A DNA stretch of 64,000 nucleotides from the NCBI GenBank assembly GCA_036898135.1, contig CM072526.1, positions 9,732,726 through 9,796,725 of the forward strand, in the 5' to 3' direction. Under the pieces are notes generated by a model. That model was not told where the DNA came from, made no database searches, and saw nothing but the letters and a program-made list of their open reading frames with translations. The position numbers were made by a program, and so were the translations under genes. Below, one piece after another: positions 54,801 through 64,000 of the stretch (positions within the stretch are counted from its first letter, which is position 1; the number at the start of each line of letters is the position of its first letter). Source of the stretch: Oncomelania hupensis (taxonomy: Eukaryota; Mollusca; Gastropoda; Littorinimorpha; Pomatiopsidae).

Positions 54801-55302
54801 GCGAATAGAGAATTTGAAAGAAAAGCGTCCAATAACATCACCTCTGCTTTCAGCTGTAATGAGTGCACAGTTCATACTGGCACACATGCTGTATGAGTCA
54901 GGATCCTGTTCCTATTCACAGCTGTTCCACATATACAATGACTGTCTTGATTTCTGTGATCTTTTGACAAAGAGAGATCGGATACTGCGACGTGTATGGC
55001 ATCAATACATAGGCGTTATTACTAATGACGAATACCGACAACGGTACGAGCTTATTAAAAGATTCACCACGTTCATGCCCTACATGAGGGAGATGGCCAC
55101 CACACCTCGCAGTCTGGTGTCCTCGTGTCGCCTGGTCATCTCACACTGCCTCAATGTTCGTCGGAGGTATGAGAGCGATGTGTACCAGCTTGGTTTGACT
55201 GACAGGATGACCAACTACATTCTGTTCTCAGACTTAACGGACCCTGACTACGAGCCTATATGGTACGTTACCGCCACTCAAGCCACAGAAGTGAAAGAAT
55301 GA
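51862..55302 (+). CDS. Alpha-solenoid/ankyrin protein with SOCS box, copy B (intact)
   Basis: Intron-less ORF of 1146 codons starting ATGGAGAACGTG after a run of upstream stops. After a short lead (SWTERLDNAVRGHEWLEVAN) there are five 58-residue repeats starting near residues 53, 113, 171, 229 and 287 (174-base period). Repeats 3 and 4 are almost identical in DNA. Residues about 345-765 form a Trp-rich helical solenoid, 765-965 ankyrin-like repeats (NDEGETPLNRAARK near 794; NEEGETTLHAIALDKK). Residues 1081-1125 are a SOCS box: SLVSSCRLVI satisfies the BC-box pattern and QLGLTDRMTNYIL the Cul5-box-like region. Family knowledge of ankyrin-SOCS proteins predicts binding of Elongin B/C and recruitment of a cullin for ubiquitination; the solenoid would bind the target. 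No signal peptide or membrane span. The target and expression are unknown. Confidence 0.85.
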   Translation: MENVTVQFIFRRVHRESWTERLDNAVRGHEWLEVANILNDHGNVVPKINRLQAVDAFIENRKVEVDIFTAYVIIQHCNREQLDRLLNRALTQGWWSTVVAVLEDDVSDKQQKKVAVDALIESATENYYSYIIHHCDRRQLYRVLNRALTQGWWFTVIRVLKEGVHDKQQKKVAVDAFIENATEDYYSDIIQHGDREQLYRVLNRAVTEGWWSTVIKVLKEGVHDKEQKKVAVDTFIENATEDYYSDIIQHGDREQLYRVLNRAVTEGWWSTVIKVLKEGVHDKQQKKVAVDTFIENATGNIYADIIPHCDREQLNRVLDRALTEKRLYSAWECMKKGAVITTLHKWKTFTYHTIQQREPQDSSETVKLFMPHNTSTLLTTNVDWSQLSEDQKTVILMVSLEELRITDTLLPFALNLSDLSQEELSVRVMILMKEDRWDEISKICLCHVWEQVGRELLQEAVDQRRWSIVQQWADHTVYDDQRWWAVKEAYKEKQWRVMLLLSDHGLTEIELMWVYYRLAMFADWATVGHMLQRGVDVTDLREVVENAMISTKTARDPAKRLALGKRWQRLKALEQQMSNVSSRQAYKAATSCKWSVVMPSLHYQHGKIRHQLIQITLKVAQEHKAWHVVMQLIKLDIEQAQRDSLFTDMVRQQQWCVCRALLDHGVSVHLCLDVLPQLMEEDQWLLVARLMEYDLDDAKRREVMQRAMERRQGSVVWRCISTMQHYRLSEEEREQLFHQAISRCVLQAVKPLIEEKDQTGLRHRDGALLAGIELRQWDVVDYCQEQRADINMKNDEGETPLNRAARKIDWKTVKALVVRGGDTNILDRYDRSLLYRTIKAKQMDLTKLVIEYHGDINKKIEHVTPLQSLINDRYGDVIHHTLVWCPDQARVVNEEGETTLHAIALDKKPEFLYHQVVRGVNPLRVTKSGQSVLLYAVRNKHCAQRMVAECIRLGFSTHQPALTGTHQPLENYLLRSVNFSRIENLKEKRPITSPLLSAVMSAQFILAHMLYESGSCSYSQLFHIYNDCLDFCDLLTKRDRILRRVWHQYIGVITNDEYRQRYELIKRFTTFMPYMREMATTPRSLVSSCRLVISHCLNVRRRYESDVYQLGLTDRMTNYILFSDLTDPDYEPIWYVTATQATEVKE

Positions 55303-55959
55303 ACTGTACTTTGTACCCAGATCTTTCTCATCTCAGTTGGTTTGTGTCTTTGCATGTTATGGCCCTTTATTTCAAAGGCGGAACCAATTTAACTGGATTT
55401 GTCATCTCTGTAAGATTGTTGAATGCTTCACGTGTCAGTGTATGTATCGCCGTGTGTTACAAACTAGTGTTGCTGCATTATTTTCTTACTCTTGGACTGA
55501 TGTAGTAGGGAAGACATCGGAACTGAACGATGGAAAGACTGTCTGTCATCACCTCTGTGTTAAGTCATGATAGGTGTGGGTTTGTAACGTGTTAAATGGT
55601 GTGTGCGTGCGTGTGTGTGTGTGTGTGTGTGTGTGAGGGAGAGAGAGAGATTATTCTGTTACTTTGCACTCACAGTAGAAGTTGTGTTTTCTTTGCGTCT
55701 CTAATTGATCTCTTCCTCTCACTCCTTCTCTCGCTCACCCCAACCCACCTCCCATCCCCCACCACACTCACAACCTGTCTTTGAAACCTGCCCCACCCTC
55801 CCACACATGTGTAGTGTTGGAACACTGTTATGTTTTTATCGTCAACTCATTGTCAGCAGTAGGGGAAAACACTGTACTTGTCCCACCCTCCCACACATGT
55901 GTAGTGTTGGAACACTGTTAGGTTTTTGTCGTCATTGTCAGAAGTAGGGGAAAACACTG
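55303..55959. other. 3' flank of ORF B
   Basis: Matches the flank of ORF A. GT/GA tract 55600-55652. A ~95-bp direct duplication (CCCACCCTCCCACACATGTG at about 55793 and 55883) is private to this copy. Confidence 0.6.
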
Positions 55960-56172
55960 TACTTGTACAAAGTAGAGGTGAAACATAGAACGTCGGTGTA
56001 GGCTAAACACTGTACTTGTCCCAAGTAGAGGTGAAACATAGAACGTCGGTGTAGGTAGGCTAAACACTGCAGTTGTCCCAAGTAGAGGTGAAACATAGAA
56101 CGTCGCTGTTGGCTAAAAACTGTAGTTGTCCCAAGTAGAGGTGAAACATAGAACGTCGGTGTAGGCTAAAAC
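55960..56172. repeat. 53-bp minisatellite, about four units
   Basis: Same unit as 22105-22428; two fewer units. Confidence 0.9.
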
Positions 56173-56179
56173 CTTGATA

Positions 56180-56295
56180 GTGTGCTAGTGGGCGCCTCCA
56201 GCGGCTTAAATTAAATCCTGTATTGACCAACGCCTTGAGCAGCTCTTGAACTGGAAAAGCGCTATATAAGATCTAGTTAATCAATAATAAATAGT
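56180..56295 (+). mobile_element. SINE 3' domain
   Basis: AATCCTGTATTGACCAACGC, CTTGAGCAGCTCTTGAACTG and AAAAGCGCTATATAAGATCT. More complete than the block A copy and the closest match to the reversed unit of the array at 36661-37372. Confidence 0.75.
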
Positions 56296-57708
56296 GTAAT
56301 AAAGTTAGAACAGCCCACGTATGTTTCCACTGTTTGTAGCGTGTGTGATATGGAACACAAATGAAGGTTGTGTTGCTGTCAGTAATAAAATATGAACTTT
56401 GTCCTTTTATTAACACAACCACACACAGGTCCAATCAAAACACAAGGCCCATAACCCAGTGGGCATTTCAGCCCAAAGTAGAGAGGTGGAGGGGGGAGAA
56501 GATGAGGAAGAATTACAGACATATTAAAAAAAACAATGAACGGCACAAAAATGACTGCCATATAGATATCACAAAACAAATCTCTAAAATTTCAAACACC
56601 TGTTTTAATGTTTACACTGGCTGGGTATGGAAAGAAATGTGTATATTAACCATCACATCAAATTTAATAAGTGGGAAAAAAATAACAAAAAACATGTTTG
56701 CATCACAGCTTTGATATAATAACAAGTGGATTCACACAAGAAGTGAAATGGAATGCACATTATTCAAATAGTGACATCAAACTCCAACAAAGAGGCCTAA
56801 ATTCAGCAACCTGCTTTTTGATTTAGTATTCATCAGCTTGTTACATTTAAAGACATCTGGATGAGTCCAAAAGTATTTAGGTAAAGGAAAGGTCCTGTTT
56901 TCTATCAACACAGAATTTTACATGTAAATAAATAATGAACCTCGTCAGCAATTTCATCGAAGTTACACACAGTACACAATCGTTCCTCTCTAGGTACATT
57001 ATTTATCTTTCAGACTCTGAATAGGCAATGTGTGACTACTAAATCTGAATTCTCAGTCAGTTGAGCTGAATGAACTTTACATACACCACAGCCACTAGGA
57101 AAAAGGCAAATCGCATCAATTGCGACACTTCCCACCCCTTGAATCATTATTTTCAGTACTTGCCGTCAGGTCAAAGGCTTCGAATGCCGCTCGCTAAGAA
57201 ACATAATGACACAAGAACTCTTTCATCCCTAGTGCGATCTCAATCCTGAACAATCGCCAACTCTGTTGCCGAGTCAGTCAAACCGGTTTGTATGTTTAAC
57301 TGAAATTTTAACGTTCATATTTATTTTGATGATTGTATGCACTCTTGTAGATGTTTTAGTCATACTTACTACTTTTAATGAGTTGATGGTCTTTATAGTG
57401 CAGGTGGCATGTGATGGGTTAAAGCTACGTATGTGCATGTAAGCTTACATGGGTGTGTTCAATGAAATGAATGTTGATTATTCTGCATTATTGTATATAT
57501 TATTATGTATAAACACGTATTTTCTATATATCCATTATATATTCATTATGTATATGAGTGTGTGTGTATGTGCAAGTTAATTTGATTATCGTTATGTTAT
57601 TATTGTGTGTATTTATTACGTATTTACTTATACATTGTATTGACAGATAAATGAGTGTGTCTGTACACATATGGGTGTGTGTGTAGATTTGTCAGCATGG
57701 ATAAAGGC

Positions 57709-57767
<59 letters not shown>

Positions 57768-57989
57768 TGTGTGTATTTAAAATTGCATCATATGACTGTT
57801 TTACGCATCGAAACTCTTATTGTTGTTCATTTACTATTTTATGCGATGTTAGCGCTCAATGCCAAACACAATGTTCCGTTTTTATGTATAATAGACAATA
57901 AAGATGTATTGTATTGTACTATATTATATTGTGTTGTATTGTATTGTATTGTGTTGTATTGTATTGTATTAACTGAATTTACTCCTCTC
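56296..57989. other. Duplicated non-coding sequence with GA and TATTG repeats
   Basis: Aligns with 22531-25740 minus the LINE and SINE found there. (GA)n 57716-57765; (TATTG)n 57905-57970. No gene. Confidence 0.6.
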
Positions 57990-58330
57990 TGTTAGATATC
58001 TGATAAAGATTTGATGTTTGAATAATGAAAGTTGTTCATGTTTAATTATATGCCAATTGTCACTGATGTAGTTATCTTAGGTTCTGAATTCGTTTTCTTA
58101 TCGGTTGATGTTTGAACACTCATAGCTGTATTGATTTGTTACTTAATGGCCTGTTGTTGTTTTGTACTGAATTCTTTTCTTCCTGTGTTGACATCACTGA
58201 TAAAGAGTTGATGTTTGAACAATCATAGCTGTATTGATTTGTTACTTAATGGCCTGTTGTTGTGTACTGAATTATTTTCTTCCTGTGTTGACATCACTGA
58301 TAAAGAATTTATATTTTAACAATTCGAGTT
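57990..58330. repeat. ~115-bp tandem repeat
   Basis: Counterpart of 25740-26140, about three units. Confidence 0.75.
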
Positions 58331-58929
58331 CATGTGTATTGATGAGCTAATTTTCAAACAGATCAATTTTTAGATACTGAATTCTTTTTTTTTACTGACA
58401 TGGACAACAATTTGAGTCTATGTACTCACCTACCACCCCCCTTTCCCAAACTCCCCCACCCCCCCCCCCCCCAAAAAAAAAAAAATCCAGATTTTTCAAA
58501 TCTGTGCACAAAATGAGACCTAAATAGTCCAAAAATGACATTTAAAAAAAAATTCCGTCCGCCTGTCTGTCTGTCCGCCCTCTGGACGTGCAAAACTTGC
58601 AATATCTCAGTACCTATTTCAACTATTTAACCAACGATTTGGTATTGTCACTGAAGGTCAAGGTCCTCCGAAGGTCAGTTTTGGGGAGCATAATACAACT
58701 TTTTCTGTAGTTTATTTGATGTTACATGAGTGTATTTGGAGCCGGAGGTTAAGATCATCTCAAAGTCAAGAGCATAGAAAGATCAAAATCGTTATTACTT
58801 TACATTTTAATGTCACCGTTTCAGTTTGTAGTGTTGTTGTTTTTTGTCTGTGCAGTCATTTTCTTTTTTAATATTGCAAGTTTCACAAGGAGCTTGTGAG
58901 TCATATGGGCTTTGTCCTTCTAGTTAAAG
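58331..58929. other. Duplicated non-coding sequence
   Basis: Aligns with 26100-26690; C-run and A-run at 58459-58486. No gene. Confidence 0.5.
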
Positions 58930-59458
58930 AGTTGATTTTGGAACAATGTAATCTGTACATGTGTACTGATGTGTCACTGAAAGGCCTGTTGTTAATGTGA
59001 CCGGTACATGTGTACTGATGTGTCACTTAAAGTCATGTTGTTAATGTGACCTGTACATGTGTACTGATGTGCCACTTAAAGTCCTGTTGTTAATGTGACT
59101 TGTACATGTGTACTGATGTGCCACTTAAAGGTACTAGGTCTGTTGTTAATGTGACCTGTACATGTGTACTGATGTGTCACGTAAAGGCCTGTTGTTAATG
59201 TGACCTGTACATGTGTACTGATGTGTCACTTAAAGGCCTGTTGTTAATATGACCTGTACATGTGTAGGCTACTGATGTGCCACTTAAAGGCCTATTGTTA
59301 ATGTGACCTGTACATGTGTACTGATGTGTCACTTAAAGGCCTGTTGCTAATGTGACCTGTACATGTGTACTGATGTGCCACTTAAAGGCCTGTTGTTAAT
59401 GTGACTTGTACATGTGTAGTGATGTTCCACTTAAAGGCCTATTGTTAATGTGACCTGT
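58930..59458. repeat. 48/49-bp minisatellite
   Basis: Counterpart of 26686-27219 and 27948-28245, without the retroposon. About ten units. Confidence 0.95.
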
Positions 59459-59470
59459 ATTTTGTTTGGT

Positions 59471-59702
59471 GTAATATTTTTTTCTCCGGTGGGACAACTT
59501 TAAAAGGAATCTGTGACGTTGAAAACAGGTCATACTGGGACCTTTAACATACATCCACTACTCCTACAACAGCAATTACTACTACTACTACCACTACTAC
59601 TACTATTACTACTACCACCACTTCTACTACTACTTCAACTTCCACAACTAGTACTATTTCTCCTACTATTACTACTATTGTAACGTGATTTTGTATTTAT
59701 CC
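59471..59702 (-). repeat. Left arm of a long inverted repeat
   Basis: Reverse complement of 62845-63093, from the CTCCGGTGGGACAAC end through an ACT tract to TAACGTGATTTTGTATTTAT. Block A has only the right-arm equivalent (30603-30866), so this copy was added in block B. Confidence 0.85.
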
Positions 59703-60357
59703 TTGGAATTGTTATTCTCGATAATTAATTTTGTTCTAAAATAAAAGTCAGAAAAAAAAATCATTAAGTCATAAGCAAAAGAAATTAGAACAATAACTGG
59801 ATGTAGTATTATGTGAATACTGAATCAGAATGTTGAGCTATGACAGATTGTATATAAATCATCTCGGTTATAACATTTCCTTTTGGTTGTGTATTGTTTG
59901 GTATTTGACTGTAGTTTAGTTTGGCCTCGTGATGTCTACAGGAAGAGCTTTCACACTAAAGTTTACTCTTTTTGTTGTTGTTCATCTAAAATAGCTCTTT
60001 TCTAGTGTATTTATTTCTTTTTTTTCTAATTTGTTATTGTGAATGCTAGCAGTTGGTGTTTAATTCCATTGCAGAAAATGTTGACAATACCAGCAGTGGA
60101 CAAAGCCTTGCTGTGTTTACTTGAGCTTTGCATTGTGCCTACGTCACTGTTCCTTTGCTAATAAATAGGAGAGGCAGCAGTGGTTATTAATTGTTATGTT
60201 GTGTGTTCATCTGTTGAATGCCTTTCTTTCTTTCTTTAGAGCTTTTCTTCTGTCTTTCTTGATGCCGTTGTTGAAGGTGTTGCTTTTATTGTTGCTGATA
60301 ATGATGATGACGATGTTTCTTCTTTTACTTTCTTTCATTACCTCCAATTTCTTTATT
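59703..60357. other. Duplicated non-coding sequence
   Basis: Aligns with 29640-30285. No gene. Confidence 0.5.
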
Positions 60358-60892
60358 CCTCTTGTGACGACACGAGCTTTCAGCACGTGTTAGAGATTGC
60401 TACATTTCGTGCAGAGTTGCACATCTCTAATATACAGTGTACATAAGTAGATCGGCAGTTTTCTATTATTGCGCATGAAAGATTAAAGTATGCGTGGTTT
60501 CACGTGTTTAACGCAAAGAGCGTAGTGCATTAGGTAAGGAAACTGGGTTCCTGAGCTCGACTCGATGTTGTCCTGTGTGCTGGTATGTGTTTTAGTGGGC
60601 AGAGTCAATGTGGGGCTTTCTGCGAGCAGTCATTCTTTTGGGCAGAAGTGACTTTTTGACTTTGTGTCAGCTTAGGATTAGGTTTTTCTGGAAGGGTAGG
60701 GTTACGTTGCTTCGAACCACCCAAGGTCCTGTGCCCGCGTATGGACAGGAATGACCAAAAGTTGTTAATGGAAGAATTCTAGCCGCCATTATATTCAGTG
60801 AGAATAAGTGTAGGGCTGCTTTCTAAGGTCATGTGGCCTATGGTTAGGCACCGTCCAAGGCTCAGTATTTCGTCGATACTGAGATGCTCCAG

Positions 60893-61470
60893 TTTCAGAT
60901 TCAGATTTTTATTTAAAGTCTTTTCATTGATAAAATGATATTAGACTTTCACAAACATATATGCATAGACATAGACACAAACACACATGCATAAACATAA
61001 ACACATATTTATGTACTTAATCAAAAAATGTTTTTTATGTCAGTATGTAAGATAATGTAAGCATTTTTTTCAATAAGTGTATGATTATATAAAATATCTG
61101 TCATACTATCGGTTTCATTGATCGAGACATTATTTGCCTCGTATAATGGTAATAATGTTGTACATTCAAATAATAAATGTTGTATAGACATTGGTTGCTG
61201 ACATATACAAGGAATATCAGGAATGTATTTTGTGCTCCATGAATTCAAACGCATTTTATATATGATTTTTGAAATGTTTCTACTACATGATAAAATATTA
61301 TGCTTGTTTACTGATTTTTGAAAATGTCTTTCTACTAATGAAAGCAATTCATGCCTAGATAATGTAATATTACAATTTGATATCAAATTTGTATTTTTAG
61401 CTCCAATTTTGGCAAGTTTGTCCGACTGCTCCAGTAATTGCACAGCAATAGCCAAGTAACGAACTTCATA
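60893..61470 (-). pseudogene. LINE 3' fragment with RNase H-like tail, nested in the LTR
   Basis: The minus frame 61455-61021 contains SDKLAKIGAKN, which resembles the end of the RNase H domain found in I-group LINEs, followed by IIYKMRLNSWSTKYI and a CCHC-like cluster (CICQQPMSIQHLLFEC) as in their C-terminal tails. The tail at 60893-60910 shows an AATCTG-like repeat. Strongly 5'-truncated. Its truncated end is exactly where a 160-bp tandem duplication starts. Confidence 0.7.
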
Positions 61471-61630
61471 CTGATTTTTGAAAATGTCTTTCTACTAATG
61501 AAAGCAATTCATGCCTAGATAATGTAATATTACAATTTGATATCAAATTTGTATTTTTAGCTCCAATTTTGGCAAGTTTGTCCGACTGCTCCAGTAATTG
61601 CACAGCAATAGCCAAGTAACGAACTTCATA
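61311..61630. repeat. Perfect 160-bp tandem duplication
   Basis: 61311-61470 is repeated base for base at 61471-61630, including GCCAAGTAACGAACTTCATA at each end. It covers the 5' part of the LINE fragment. Confidence 0.95.
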
Positions 61631-62519
61631 CTCTCAACTAACAAGTGTGGTGCTGTATTGTGGTGTGCCGTTTTGTATTGTGTATGTACATGTGTCACAA
61701 GCCGAGGACCTAAAAAGATTGGGCTGTGCGTATTTATGTGGGAGTACTACTACCATCGTCACTGTTATCCCATTTTCTGGTAGTTCTCCATTGCCAGTGC
61801 TTCTGCTTCTGTTACTGCTACTACCACTGGATAATTCTACGTTTCCCATGTGTCGCTGCAGTACCACTGTGCCGTGTGTGCATCCGTTCGGAGACCTCTG
61901 CCTTTGCAGCTGGGGGGTGTGGTCCTCCATCATCGACTGGACCTGCCGTTGCTTCGGGCAAAGCTCCCCATCGGCTACAGGAACCTACACGCACCACACC
62001 CACACACACACACACAGATCTGCACATCACGCACCTAAAACATAACTCGTTATTTAATGTAAATCACTTCCTTTATTCGTGTGATCGACTGCTTTAGCTC
62101 CTACTGAGCTTAGAATAACAGACAAGTTAGATTACAAACAGTGATTCTGGACTGTAAGCTAGCTGAAGTTATACGATTGAATTTCAAGATGTCCTGATTG
62201 TGAATTCAGCCTGAATTGTATTTACCTGAATTGAATTGATTGTTAATATTGTTACGTATTGTTGTGGGCATTTTGTTGTGTATAGATCGGGGTTTTCAGC
62301 TAGACAAGGACGGTAACTGTTTTGTAGATACTGGGTTGGGGGTCTTGATAGGGGTTGAGGGTTGTTTAGTATCCCATACTCCTGTGAGTGCGTGTTTGTT
62401 GTTGAATAAAAGAGTGTGATTGTCATCTGGCATTTTGTGTTAGTTTCTTTCGTTTGAGTTCTATCCTACCACTCGTTGTTTTGAGCTGAACGTCGTGGAA
62501 CCCGCTCGGGTGACGCGAC
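61631..62519. other. Remainder of the LTR-type insertion
   Basis: C/T-rich and GT-rich sequence; ACAC run near 62003-62018. Several short ORFs overlap in all frames without recognisable content. Confidence 0.5.
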
Positions 62520-62520
<1 letters not shown>

Positions 62521-62583
<63 letters not shown>

Positions 62584-62650
62584 CTCTGTCTCTGTCTCTC
62601 TCTCTGTCTCTCTCTCTGTCTCTCTCTCTTTCTCTCTCTCTCCCCTTCTC
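62521..62650. repeat. (TC)n microsatellite
   Basis: TC run with TGTC interruptions; counterpart of 30290-30395. Confidence 0.95.
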
Positions 62651-62844
62651 ACGGGCAAAGACAAAATAATGTAGAATAAGACAGATAATACCACACTATT
62701 ACCACCATCTCCACCACTTCCATCACCAACACCAACAACAACAAAATTCACAAAACAACATTGTTTGCAATGAATTTTTGCACCACATTTAGTTTTAAAC
62801 AATTATATTGATGTATATCATTTTACATTTCTTCCTTGTGTAGC
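62651..62844. other. Duplicated non-coding sequence
   Basis: Aligns with 30395-30602. No gene. Confidence 0.5.
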
Positions 62845-62943
62845 TGATAAATACAAAATCACGTTACAATAGTAGTAATAGTAGGAGAAATAGTACTAGT
62901 TGTTGCAGTTGTAGTAGTACTAGTGGTGGTAGTAGTAGTAGTG

Positions 62944-62988
<45 letters not shown>

Positions 62989-63093
62989 ATTGCTATTGTA
63001 GGAGTGGTGGATGTATGTTAAAGATCCCACGATGGCCTGTTTTCAACGTCACTGATTCCTTTTTAAGTTGTCCCACCGGAGAAAAAAATATTA
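62845..63093 (+). repeat. Right arm of the long inverted repeat
   Basis: Pairs with 59471-59702; contains an AGT tract (62925-62990) and ends GTCCCACCGGAGAAAAAAAT. Confidence 0.85.
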
Positions 63094-63305
63094 CGCCAAA
63101 AAAATACGTCTTTCAATAGTACAGTTTTGCTATAAACCGATACATTCATTTATGTATGTTCCTATTAATAGCATTAATGTTACTTCTAAGAATAGCACTG
63201 TAATGAAAGTGTGTAGAACAGGCCCAGTAATCTGTTTACAAAACAAAACAACAGGCGCCTAAAACACAAAGCTTTATAGCGGTGGGCTTGGGCAACAACT
63301 ACCCA
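63094..63305. other. Duplicated non-coding sequence
   Basis: Aligns closely with 30866-31066. No gene. Confidence 0.5.
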
Positions 63306-63800
63306 TTGTCATCTTTTCCTGTGACCACAAGCTGCAGTTTCCCAAGTAAATGCATTGTCATCTTATCCTGTGGCCACAAGCTTCAGTGTCCCAAGTAAAT
63401 GCATTGTCATCTTTTCATGTGACCACAAGCTGTAGTTTCCCAAGTAAATGCATTGTCATCTTTTCATGTGACCACAAGCTGTAGTTTCCCAAGTAAATGC
63501 ATTGTCATCTTATCCTGTGGCCACAAGCTGCAGTTTCCCAAGTAAATGCATTGTCATCTTTTCATGTGGCCACAAGCTGCAGTTTCCCAAGTAAATGCAT
63601 TGTCATCTTTTCCTGTGGCCACAAGCTGCAGTTTCCCAAGTAAATGCATTGTCATCTTTTCCTGTGGCCACAAGCTGTAGTTTCCCAAGTAAATGCATTG
63701 TCATCTTTTCCTGTGGCTACAAGCTGCAGTTTTCCAAGTAAATGCATTGTCATCTTTTCCTGTGGCCACAAGCTGTAGTTTCCCAAGTAAATGCAGTGTC
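63306..63800. repeat. 49-bp minisatellite, about ten units
   Basis: Same unit as 31067-31253 and 32036-32393, here uninterrupted. TTATCC/TTTTCC/TTTTCATG variants mix along the array. Confidence 0.95.
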
Positions 63801-64000
63801 ACACTCACACACACAAACTTCTTTTCACGGCGTTATTATGACTTTCTTGAAACTCCATATACGTTTTGTTGACAATGGGTCATATTTCTTCCCCCTTTTT
63901 AAGTACTCTTACTATAACCCTAATCCTTACTCTAACCCTTACCCTAACACAGCCCTAACCCTGACGTCAAAACAACGAGGGCTCTCAAAACAAGTAATGT
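63801..64000. other. Duplicated sequence with degenerate CCCTAA repeats, runs off the window
   Basis: Matches 32394-32590. AACCCTAA-like motifs near 63916-63962 are irregular. Block B continues past the window end. Confidence 0.6.

Larger units (their letters stand above)
60363..62520 (+). mobile_element. LTR-type insertion (probable solo LTR with nested LINE)
   Basis: Starts TGTGACGACACGAGC and ends TGACGCGACA, with imperfect inverted ends, and is flanked by the 5-bp direct repeat CCTCT (60358-60362, 62521-62525). The TG...CA ends and 5-bp duplication are those of LTR retroelements. No gag or pol is seen, and AATAAA lies at about 62404 near the right end. Removing the nested LINE leaves about 1.4 kb, consistent with a solo LTR. 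Block A has the empty site (near 30280). Confidence 0.8.

Overview
This is a repeat-saturated animal genome window, not bacterial. Coding exons are bounded by GT/AG splice sites. There are Ty3/gypsy and several non-LTR retroelement remnants, tRNA-derived SINEs, terminal-inverted-repeat DNA elements, very many microsatellites and long minisatellite arrays. This texture suggests a marine invertebrate, most likely a mollusc. That is an inference from overall character; no species marker was identified.

The main architecture is a large direct segmental duplication. Block A runs from about 4.9 kb to 32.6 kb. Block B runs from about 45.6 kb to beyond the window end. Both contain the same landmarks in the same order: a GT repeat, a small spliced-exon-like ORF (5506-5726; 47810-48027), a 49-bp repeat array, a long intron-less ORF (18369-21473; 51862-55302), a 53-bp minisatellite, a SINE tail, a 115-bp repeat, a 49-bp minisatellite and a second 49-bp array. 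The blocks differ by insertions private to one copy. Block A carries a 3.65-kb TA-flanked TIR transposon, a 99-bp minisatellite, a 1.7-kb TIR element, a 720-bp element with a 6-bp target duplication, two LINE fragments of one family and several SINE-like copies. Block B carries a CR1/L2-group LINE fragment, a short foldback element and a 2.16-kb LTR-type insertion with a 5-bp target duplication.

The long ORF pair encodes large cytosolic-looking alpha-solenoid proteins (1034 and 1146 residues). Each has N-terminal 58-residue repeats (four in A, five in B), a Trp-rich helical middle, ankyrin-like repeats and a C-terminal SOCS box with a clear Elongin-BC motif (SLVSSCRLVI in B). They look like substrate receptors of Cullin-RING ubiquitin ligases related in layout to ASB proteins. 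Copy B is intact. Copy A lost the ancestral start codon and carries a 26-base deletion that removes its N-terminus from frame.

Between the blocks (33.4-40.3 kb, minus strand) lie four exons from the C-terminal part of an FAD-linked oxidase of the berberine-bridge-enzyme type. They end in a hydrophobic, GPI-signal-like tail. Splice sites and phases agree, but the exons contain one nonsense codon and two frameshifts, so this is probably a decayed gene. Its introns hold several minisatellites (48, 49, 39 and 41/49 bp units). From 42.0 to 45.5 kb a 45-bp satellite of roughly 78 units separates the gene remnant from block B.

The left edge (1-3.4 kb) is a Ty3/gypsy RNase H-integrase remnant interrupted by a short retroposon that recurs four more times in the window.
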